Below, piece by piece: positions 1 to 7,679 of a DNA stretch of 64,000 nucleotides. The stretch is from contig NZ_WKLH01000001.1 of assembly GCF_010882175.1 (NCBI RefSeq), positions 124,001 through 188,000 on the forward strand. Direction: 5' to 3'. The notes under the pieces were generated by a model that saw only the letters and a program-made list of their open reading frames with translations, had not been told where the DNA came from and made no database searches. This DNA comes from Mangrovibacterium lignilyticum. Its GTDB lineage: Bacteria > Bacteroidota > Bacteroidia > Bacteroidales > Prolixibacteraceae. The translations under genes and the position numbers were made by a program. Every line of letters begins with the position of its first letter. Position 1 is the stretch's first letter.

Positions 1-42
1 TTCACCTGTTTCCTGATCCATTACAATTACTCTTTCTTCCAT
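1..42 (-). CDS. N-terminus of an unidentified gene running off the left edge
   Basis: Reading leftward, an ATG at 42 opens a frame of 14 codons (MEERVIVMDQETGE) that is still open at base 1. A purine-rich stretch, AAGGAAAGGATAAGAAG, lies directly upstream of the ATG and would serve as a ribosome binding site. Further upstream on the same strand are TTGAC and AATCTTTTG, which resemble Bacteroidota -33 and -7 boxes. The gene would lie downstream of the GH2 gene in the same direction. Too little is visible to name the product. Confidence 0.4.
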   Translation of the reverse strand, partial: MEERVIVMDQETGE

Positions 43-256
43 CTTCTTATCCTTTCCTTATTTATCCGTTAAAATTTCATCCCAAAAGATTCTTGTTAGA
101 CCTTTGTCAATAAATATCATAGAGGAAGTATGTGTTTCCATTTTATTTAATCAGCCACATACACCTAATCTATTTCACCTTTTATCAGCGAATTACATTG
201 ACCAACCAAATAACAAGATCACTTTCAGAACCTTGCCATTTGCCTCTTATTTACTT

Positions 257-2752
257 TTATTTGACTTCAAATTTCGTTTCCACCGGTTCTAACCAGGCGG
301 CTGAAAATTTCACGTTGACTTCACCCGATTTTTCTCCGGCACGAATATAGGCAATTAAGCGCCCGTGAAATACCCGTTGTTTGTTGTCGGTATAGTCACC
401 CATATCTTCGTTATTACTGGCCTCTAAACCTAGCAATTTGGCATTACCCAGAATCTGGCAGGTAATATCTTCGTCCGACAACATCACCGGCACACCATTC
501 TCGTCAACAACCTGGATCGCAATCTGCGCAACACCATTTTTAGCAACCGACGTTTCTTCCTCAATCAATTTGATGGCATACGGACGACCTGAAGATTCAA
601 TTGTATTGCTGCTCACTTGTTTGCCGTCGGCATCCATTCCAACAACTTCGAGCTTACCATCCCGGTAAGGAATGTCCCAGTAGATGATCCCTGTCTGGTC
701 GTCGTAAGGCTTTTTCTCGCCTACCACTTTGCCATTCAGCAGCAATTCAGCCTGTGCTGCATTCGTATAGCAAACCACACGAATCAATTCCCCTTCCTGA
801 TAGTTCCAGACTGGCCAGGCATCCATCGAAGGTACTTTCTCTTCGTAATCTCCACTGGCATTTTCAGCATCCAGTTGCGACCAAACATCTTTCATCTGGC
901 TTTTGCTACCGTGGCCGGGTGTTGAGTAGGTTCCCAGGTAAGCCATTGGCTTGTCCGACCACAGAGACTGACGGTAGTAACCTCGCGGTTTAATGAAGCC
1001 GCCAAAATCGAGTAGACCGGAATAAAAACCGCGCGAAGGCCAACTACCGGATTCCCCCAAGTAGTCAATACCTGTCCACAAAAACTGTCCGAAAACAAAA
1101 TCACGCGATGTCACGGCTTTCCATGCGGCAAAGTCATGACGGTTCTCGCTGCCGAAAAGAACCCGGGTAGGATATTCGGCGTGGTCGTGATCGTACAAAC
1201 TTTCGGTATAGTTATAACCGGTAACGTCCAATGCAAAAGGATAACCGGTTTGGTTTGACATGGCCACACCGGCTAAACCTGCTGTAGTTGGGCGCGATTG
1301 GTCGTATTGTTTCACCACCTTAACCAAGCGCTCTGCAATCTCACCAAGCTGTTTGGCATCGGGCGCTTCTTTTTTGTACCCACCGAAAATAGGTTGCGTA
1401 AAGCCGGTTTCTGCTCCGCCAGCCAATACCGGGTGTGAATACGGATCGTTCGGGTAATCTACTTCGTTACCAATACTCCAGGCAAAAATAGAAAGATGGT
1501 TGCGATCACGCTTCACCTGGTCTGCCAAGTCCCGTTCTCCCCATTCGTCAAAAAAGTCGAACGTTCCCTGGAAACCCGGTGTCCCAACATTCCAGCCTTG
1601 TAACCACTTGCGTTTTGGGTATTCCCACTCATCAAACGCTTCATCTAAAACAAGCAAACCAAGCTCGTCGCACAAATCATATAAATCCGAAGCTTGCGGA
1701 TTATGACTCGTACGAATGGCGTTCACGCCAACTTCTTTCAATGTCAATAGTCTTCTCTTCCACACTTCGCGAGGTACGGCCGATCCCAACACGCCTCCAT
1801 CGTGATGCAAACAAACACCTTTCACTTTTATCGACTCACCATTGAGTGCAAAACCTTTATTCGGATCGAATGTGAAATGGCGAAAACCAGTTGTTGTTGT
1901 CGCTTCGTCAATTAAATCGCCTCCACGGTAAACGGAAGTTTTCAGTGAATATAAATTCGGAGTCTCAAGCGACCAAAGTTCCGGATTAGTCACTTTAAGT
2001 GCGGTTTGTATTTTAGCCGCCTGGCTGGCGTCAACCGACAATTTATCGGATGATTTTGCAACCAGCTTGTTGGCGCGGTCAAACAATTCATTCGTCACGG
2101 TTAAAGCAGACGACTCTGATGAACCATTATCAACGTTCACTTCAACCTGGAGCTGGTACCCCTTCTTAAGTTGCTCCGGGTAAGCATAAACTCCCCATTG
2201 CGCGATATGAACTGGATTGGCATAAACGACCCAAACGTCCCGGTAAATGCCCGATCCGGTATACCAGCGTGAATCAGCCGATTGGCTGTGATCAACCCGA
2301 ACTGCAATCAAATTCTCCTCACCAAACTTGATGAAGGGCGTTGCATCGTACATAAACGAGATATAACCGTTGGGACGCTTGCCCAACGAATGGCCATTCA
2401 CAAACACTTCGCTACGATTGTAAACGCCTCCGAAATAGAGGTAAATTTTTTCTCCCTGCTTATCGGCAGGAACATCAAGCTGCTTGCGATACCAACCAAT
2501 TCCTCCCGGCAAGTAGCCGGTGGCACTAGCCAATGTTGGACTCAGCTGTCCTTTCACACTCCAGTCGTGCGGCAGATCGACGGTCTTCCAACGGCTGTCA
2601 TCCAAGCCGGTTTGTGCTCCGTCTTCGATATTCTTCAGCACAAATTTCCAGTTCTTGATAATCAGATTCTCCTGTCCAAATCCAGCTTGAGCAAATAACG
2701 AGTTCACACAAAACACGGAGAACAGAAGCAGTAGTAAAATCCTATATTTCAT
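257..2752 (-). CDS. Secreted GH2 glycoside hydrolase (beta-galactosidase type)
   Basis: An 831-residue protein with a cleavable signal peptide (MKYRILLLLLFSVFCVNSLFAQ). The order is typical of GH2: jelly-roll sugar-binding domain (about 35-190), Ig-like domain (about 195-300), TIM barrel (about 305-600) and C-terminal Ig-like domains of the DUF4982/Big type. The acid/base Glu is in SIGNEVDYP (E430) and the nucleophile is probably the Glu of FGSENRHD (E536). The family removes terminal beta-linked sugars, most often galactose, with retention. It starts 60 bp after the GH43 stop and is probably co-transcribed with it from the promoter at 3.9 kb. The exact sugar specificity is not readable, and glucuronidase or mannosidase activity is possible. 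Confidence 0.88.
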   Translation of the reverse strand: MKYRILLLLLFSVFCVNSLFAQAGFGQENLIIKNWKFVLKNIEDGAQTGLDDSRWKTVDLPHDWSVKGQLSPTLASATGYLPGGIGWYRKQLDVPADKQGEKIYLYFGGVYNRSEVFVNGHSLGKRPNGYISFMYDATPFIKFGEENLIAVRVDHSQSADSRWYTGSGIYRDVWVVYANPVHIAQWGVYAYPEQLKKGYQLQVEVNVDNGSSESSALTVTNELFDRANKLVAKSSDKLSVDASQAAKIQTALKVTNPELWSLETPNLYSLKTSVYRGGDLIDEATTTTGFRHFTFDPNKGFALNGESIKVKGVCLHHDGGVLGSAVPREVWKRRLLTLKEVGVNAIRTSHNPQASDLYDLCDELGLLVLDEAFDEWEYPKRKWLQGWNVGTPGFQGTFDFFDEWGERDLADQVKRDRNHLSIFAWSIGNEVDYPNDPYSHPVLAGGAETGFTQPIFGGYKKEAPDAKQLGEIAERLVKVVKQYDQSRPTTAGLAGVAMSNQTGYPFALDVTGYNYTESLYDHDHAEYPTRVLFGSENRHDFAAWKAVTSRDFVFGQFLWTGIDYLGESGSWPSRGFYSGLLDFGGFIKPRGYYRQSLWSDKPMAYLGTYSTPGHGSKSQMKDVWSQLDAENASGDYEEKVPSMDAWPVWNYQEGELIRVVCYTNAAQAELLLNGKVVGEKKPYDDQTGIIYWDIPYRDGKLEVVGMDADGKQVSSNTIESSGRPYAIKLIEEETSVAKNGVAQIAIQVVDENGVPVMLSDEDITCQILGNAKLLGLEASNNEDMGDYTDNKQRVFHGRLIAYIRAGEKSGEVNVKFSAAWLEPVETKFEVK

Positions 2753-2812
2753 AGCTTTATAAACGTTATTTATTTCGATTCATTCAAATATTAAAACATA
2801 TAATTCCCGCTA

Positions 2813-3808
2813 TCATCTGAGATCATTAGGCGCTCCCCATTTATCCATAACGCGTTGAAGCTCCTCTTGTGTTATTTGAATAACAGATCCGTGACGCGGG
2901 TGAAAATTCATATCTACCGCATGATCCACAACCTTGAACTGGTCGAGATCAACACTCTCACAAAACTCGTAACTACCTTTCATGTAAACGTCATACATCA
3001 TGATATAAGTGTCACTTTCAATCAACTTGAAAATTGACGAGCCCTCAACTGCTTCCGATGTCTGCTGTTTATAGCCAGGTTGCTCAATCCACCGGCCGGA
3101 GCCAAGCGAATCGGTTAATGCTTCACAAATGCCGTTTCCATGACCTTCAGTTTTGTAAAATAGATGAAAAATACCGTTCTTAAAAATGATGTCTCCATCA
3201 ATGGTTGAAATGCCACTCCGGGGACGAAACAAAACCTCAGGCTCGCCTTCCAAATCGGTGAAATCGTCGTTTGCATAGGCGTAGTAGATAATATCCGGAC
3301 CGGTACCATGCTGCATCGACCAGTAAACCATATATTTTCCGACAACCGGATCGTAAATGGTTTGAGGAGCCCAAACGCGTTTCAAATCTTCCTGCCCTTC
3401 ATATTTTTCCTGGATATTGATCACTGAAGAAGTCCAGTTGACCAAGTCGTTAGATTTTAACAAAACCATCGCCCGGTTTGAATCCCAACCTTTATTGGAA
3501 GTCATATCGGTAAGTACCATGTAAAATGAATTGTCATCGGCTCCTCTTAGAATATGCGGATCGCGCACTCCTCCGGTTGAGCTTATTTCTTTGGAATCCA
3601 GTACAGGTTCATTCTCATTTAACGCCCAGTATTTAAAGCCGTCCATACTTACGGCAAAGCGAACTGCCTCTTCACTTTGCTCATTACCCGTGAAGTAAGC
3701 AAACAGGTACGCTCCTTTATTTGTTGATTTAGTTGCGCAAGAGAAAAGAGGTAGAACGACAGTTCCAATTAGCAAGTATTTTTTCAGGTTCGATCTAATT
3801 CGCATCAT
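2813..3808 (-). CDS. GH43-like beta-propeller glycosidase, lipoprotein
   Basis: 331 residues. The N-terminus ends in a lipobox (VVLPLFSC, Cys24), so the protein is probably membrane-anchored. Features expected of a GH43-type five-bladed propeller are GGVRDPHIL with the early Asp, a blade of the form IDGDIIFKNGIFHLFYKTEG, and EAVEGSSIF near residue 255, whose Glu fits the general acid. Members act on alpha-L-arabinofuranosides, beta-xylosides or beta-1,3-galactans, and the subfamily cannot be told here. It is the first gene after the operator-promoter at 3.9 kb and is followed by the GH2 gene after 60 bp. A related propeller family (GH117 or GH32/68-like) is a less likely alternative. Confidence 0.75.
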   Translation of the reverse strand: MMRIRSNLKKYLLIGTVVLPLFSCATKSTNKGAYLFAYFTGNEQSEEAVRFAVSMDGFKYWALNENEPVLDSKEISSTGGVRDPHILRGADDNSFYMVLTDMTSNKGWDSNRAMVLLKSNDLVNWTSSVINIQEKYEGQEDLKRVWAPQTIYDPVVGKYMVYWSMQHGTGPDIIYYAYANDDFTDLEGEPEVLFRPRSGISTIDGDIIFKNGIFHLFYKTEGHGNGICEALTDSLGSGRWIEQPGYKQQTSEAVEGSSIFKLIESDTYIMMYDVYMKGSYEFCESVDLDQFKVVDHAVDMNFHPRHGSVIQITQEELQRVMDKWGAPNDLR

Positions 3809-3899
3809 TTTTCAATTTATTGGTTGTTATTGTAATTGGCTATCTCCGACTTCGAACAAAGCAGATTATCTGCCTGTAATCCATTGGTCCATTGGTCAC

Positions 3900-3966
3900 C
3901 AAAAATATTCCGAATACAAGAATTACCCGGTAACAGCTTCGTCAAATACAGGTAACAAAATCGTCA
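3900..3966 (-). promoter_or_regulatory. Operator-promoter, site 1 (22-bp direct repeats plus -7 box)
   Basis: On the plus strand two 13-mers, AACAGCTTCGTCA (3932-3944) and AACAAAATCGTCA (3954-3966), start exactly 22 bp apart. CAAAAATA (3900-3907) reads TATTTTTG in gene sense, a perfect TAnnTTTG -7 box, 25 bp from the proximal repeat. The site drives GH43 and GH2, whose first ATG lies about 90 bp downstream of the -7 box. The same layout occurs at six other places, so this is the predicted target of the HTCS encoded at 13.3 kb. Confidence 0.75.
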
Positions 3967-4050
3967 AACCTTCTCTGGATGCAACGAGAAACGCTCCATC
4001 GCTGAAAATTCCGTTCAGAAGTCCTTCCTCAGTCCCTTACACACACTCCG

Positions 4051-4093
4051 ATAACAAGAAAGCTCACTTCCCGAATAGAGAAAGTAAGCTTTC
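4051..4093 (-). terminator. Rho-independent terminator-like hairpin
   Basis: In minus-strand sense GAAAGCTTACTT (from 4093) pairs with AAGTGAGCTTTC (ending 4058) across a 12-base loop. This gives 12 base pairs with one G-U pair, followed by a short T-containing tail (TTGTTAT). It lies 71 bp after the stop of the 43-codon ORF and would end transcripts coming from the right, before the GH43 promoter. Confidence 0.55.
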
Positions 4094-4163
4094 GGTAAAA
4101 TGCATTTTGAAACAAACTGCTTGTTATTTTACAGGCCCATCATTAATAAAAACGAATCTTCTT

Positions 4164-4295
4164 TTATTCGTTTTCAGATTCCAAATTACGAATGATCCAA
4201 TCCAGAGCCATATCTTTACGATGCAAGCGAATGGTTTTGACCAGATCTAAAAATTGGCGCAGTTTTGCTTTTGCTTTTAGTAAATATCTTCTCAT
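4164..4295 (-). CDS. Possible 43-residue basic small protein
   Basis: A short frame from ATG 4295 to TAA 4164 encodes 43 residues that begin MRRYLLKAKAKLRQFLDLVK and end RNLESENE. It is rich in Lys/Arg in the first half and looks like a single amphipathic helix with a charged tail. It is the only reasonable coding frame in the 800-bp gap between the broken TIM-barrel gene and GH43, and a terminator-like hairpin follows. No clear ribosome binding site is seen, as is common in this phylum. It could be a chance ORF. Confidence 0.35.
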   Translation of the reverse strand: MRRYLLKAKAKLRQFLDLVKTIRLHRKDMALDWIIRNLESENE

Positions 4296-4606
4296 TAAAA
4301 AATGGTTTAAAATAACGATCGGGAAATTCATATAGTCTTCCTTCCTCTAATCAATAATTTATCAGCCTTTAGTTTTTAAAGCACGAACTGATTATGGCTC
4401 TTAATAAATGCTGCTTTTTTATTGCTCCTCTGCTTGTGTTTAATTAAGGCCCGCAAGATAAATTTGATACATCGAGCTCAGTATTTCCAGCTGATTTGAT
4501 ATCGTCAGGTCAGCATATAACTCAGCAGAAAGAGATTAAAAAGAGTGATCAACCCAAATCCAGACTAAGAATCTGGAATAACAACCCAACAAAAACTGAC
4601 TATGAA

Positions 4607-7375
4607 TTAATGCTTTACGATTATTTTCTTAGTGATTACGCCTTCACTAGTGCTCAACCTTAACAAATAAATTCCGGTAGCTAAACCGGATACGTCCAGG
4701 TCGGTATTACCGCTCGATTTGATGTCGATATTTGTCACCACTGCTCCGTTCATATTGAGCAGTTGCAGGTCGGAGTAGTCTCTCTTACTAAATTCTGAAT
4801 AGGTGACATGCAGTATATTATCAACAGGATTAGGCCAAACTGATAAGTCGGTGTCATCCATAATCCGATCATACACATCGGTTGTCAAATCATCGTAAAG
4901 TCCTTGCACCTCGGTGGCTGACAATTGATAATTATAAATTCGGAAATCGTCAACTGCGCCTTCAAAAAATTTCTTTGTCGATTGATTAACGCCTATGTAG
5001 TTTATCATCGGGTTGAAATCAGAAGGGCGGATGGTTATATCTGTCGACTCAGCCACCTTTAAACTATTAAGATAGATCGCAGCACCATCGTTTCCGAGGG
5101 TTACCACCAGATGAACCCAGGCATTTGCGGACAGGGCAGATGCATTCAGTTTTTGTTCAACTCCATCATTCTTGATCGCCAACTGCATTTGGCCTGAAAT
5201 TGACGGCGAGAAGTACATATAATCGTCGGCACCATCGCTGAAACTAAATAAATACTGGCCAATAGAAAAACCGGCCCATTTCACCCAGGCAACAACTGAT
5301 ATTTCCTGTTGATTAGCAACTTCTTCCGATAACTGGACAAAATCGTTCGAACCATTTAGCGACAGGGCGTCAGTCCCTTGTCGGCCTGGAACAAAAGTAC
5401 CACCCTGAGCACCGGCATGGTTTAGGTTAGCTGTGTTATCCTTGGTATCTCCGTCGAATTTAAGGTATTCAACCAAATCATTTTCTCCCGTGGCACTTGC
5501 TGATACTTCTGCTGACTTGCCGGAACGGTTAAGTGAATGATCCACCGCTCTGACGGTATAAAAGTAAGGAACGCCTTCCTGCGTTGTATTGTCAACAAAA
5601 GCAGTGGTATTCACTGACCGGGCAATGGTATTGTAGGCACCACCTGCCGCCTCAGAACGTAAGATATCGTACCCTGCGACATCGGTTTCCGGACTGGCAG
5701 ACCACTCCAGCTTTACCGAGCAAGCGTTTCCTGTAGCTGCTAAATTTTCAGGCACACTGGGTGCATCAAACTCAACCTCTGCATCAATGGGCAGCAAGCG
5801 CCACTGCTGACTGTTGTCCCCTGTTTTCTCCCATTGCACAATATTTCCAGACTCGTCCGCTTGTACACAGTAGGTACTTTCTCTGCTCCGGATATAGAAC
5901 CAGCCATCCTCACTATATTCCAGATACCATTGTTGATTACCAGCCCCTCCATCATCCCACAGGCTGATTTTCCCACCGTTATCCAATGAGTAATTATACA
6001 AATCGAGTCTTCGGGTTGTGCTGGAACCGGGCCTGATGTGGTAATAACTGACATCATTCCCATATTTGGAAACTAAAGGGTTAATCGTCAACTGCTGAGT
6101 ATTCAAATCGGAAGGATCTGCCAAATAAACATTCGCTTCATTGTAGTCGCCAGCCACTTCCATCACCTTCCCGCTCTGACGGTTAACCAATTTATATGTA
6201 CCATTAATTGCCGGCTGGATATCTTCTCCCCAGCTAACATTGAACACTCGTTCTGCAAAATACTGGTCTGCTGTCATATAACCGCTTCCTCCCGGCAATT
6301 CCTTTACAAAATCATAGCGAGGCCCAACACCTTCAAAATAAACCGGTCTGTCCTTGGAGATAAAGCGATAAGTGGTCGTAGTCGCCTGGCGCTCTGATCC
6401 ACCCAAAAAAGCTTGCACCTTACCATCCGTTTGCCTGTAAACTGCAGCCGCAGTCCATTTCGGGCGATGTTCGGCATAGCCCAGTCTTACACCATTACAG
6501 GCTTTCACGAATTCACCGCGGGCCAGGTTCGCATATCCCCAGTAGATACCCGCCTGCAATCCATATTCCGCTCCAACAATGGCTTCCATGATATCGTGTA
6601 CTTCGTCATTCGTTGCATAATGACCGTTTGCCTTTACCGTTTGATAAAATGAAGCATAAGAATCAAAAGTACCAGCCAATTGATGGGTATTCCCCTCATT
6701 CACCCCTACCGGGAGACAATAGTTGTACCAATCGTAAGCAAAATCCGGATTTAAGGTGTTTCCACCACAAAAGCGAACGCCTTCAAAATAACCACTGTTC
6801 TGACAAGCTTCAAATAAATGATAATCATCGTCCATGGTTGCCGGGGCATAACCAGGGTCCGGTTCATTAAATCCGGTAATGGATACAACTGTATGACCGA
6901 AGCTTTCAACGTAGTCCTTGGCGAGTTTCATGAGCAGGGCATAGCGCGACCAATCCTGTCGATACCACAAATCATTATCATCTGCCCCTCCGGGGTTCAA
7001 CATAATCTGCATCGGAGCACCATCCGAGCCCGTCTCTGCCTGATCGATGCGGTCCTTGATCCAGTCTTTTTGCCATTGATTAAGCTCATTCCCATTTAGC
7101 AGGGTATCTCCGGGGAACGCGGGTATCCTTGTTATTTGCACATTTTCTACGCCCAAATAGCGCTTGCCCATTTCCCAAATACCGTAGTTTGTCCAACCTC
7201 CGGCATCCATTCCCCAAATCATCGGTTTGTAATCGCCAGTCCCAAAATAATCAAAAGTAACTGTTCTGTCAGCAACAGGTTGAGCAACTATGTTGTCACT
7301 CGTACTTACAGGTTAGGCAAAAGCACCGGTTATAGTACCCAAAAATAGAAATAGATTAAGTAAACTTCTTTTCAT
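4607..7375 (-). pseudogene. TIM-barrel hydrolase with RICIN, FN3, LamG and T9SS domains, interrupted at codon 21 (paralog A)
   Basis: The natural start is the ATG at 7375, which gives a signal peptide MKRSLLNLFLFLGTITGAFA. Codon 21 (7313-7315) is TAA, exactly where the paralogs have Gln after the cleavage site, and the frame then stays open for about 900 codons to 4607. Restart at the internal Met (7222) would give an 871-residue protein without a signal. Domains counted from the full start: clan-A-type TIM barrel with acid/base Glu171 in GFNEPDPG, beta-trefoil lectin with QQW motifs, FN3, LamG and a T9SS tail (LSVWPNPVDN). Its barrel differs clearly from that of the neighbour at 7.7-10.5 kb, while the C-terminal half is very similar. 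A CAA-to-TAA mutation or a sequencing error would explain the stop. Confidence 0.8.
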
Positions 7376-7465
7376 CGTTCAGTTCGGTTTAGTTTAACTG
7401 ATTAAGTTTGATAAATGGGCAATAAACAATCGCGAATTGTAATCCGATTTGTTACTCCCATTTAT

Positions 7466-7532
7466 CTAAAATATTTCGAATGTTACAATTATCTGGTAAC
7501 AGCTTCGTCAAATACAAGTAACAAACCAGTCA
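7466..7532 (-). promoter_or_regulatory. Operator-promoter, site 2 (weakened copy) before paralog A
   Basis: Plus-strand 13-mers AACAGCTTCGTCA (7498-7510) and AACAAACCAGTCA (7520-7532) are 22 bp apart. The second has lost TCG of the TCGTCA core. CTAAAATA (7466-7473) reads TATTTTAG in gene sense, one base from TAnnTTTG, 25 bp from the proximal repeat. About 65 bp here resemble site 1 (both contain GGTAACAGCTTCGTCAAATA), so one arose by duplication of the other. Two functional elements have drifted, in keeping with the interrupted gene it serves. Confidence 0.6.
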
Positions 7533-7679
7533 ATTGCGCGAAATCCACTACTTTGAGTTCTCAGGTTATCGATTTAGACAAGAAAGAGACAAAACGCCAG
7601 AAGATAAAAAACGAGGGTGGCAGGTGATCTTATCGATTGACAGCTGACCAATACCACCCAAACAAAAACTGACTATGGA

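Noticed and set aside
4498-4590. CCAGA-TCTGG stem after paralog A as its terminator
   Set aside because: Only five pairs and no T run in the right direction, so too weak to call.
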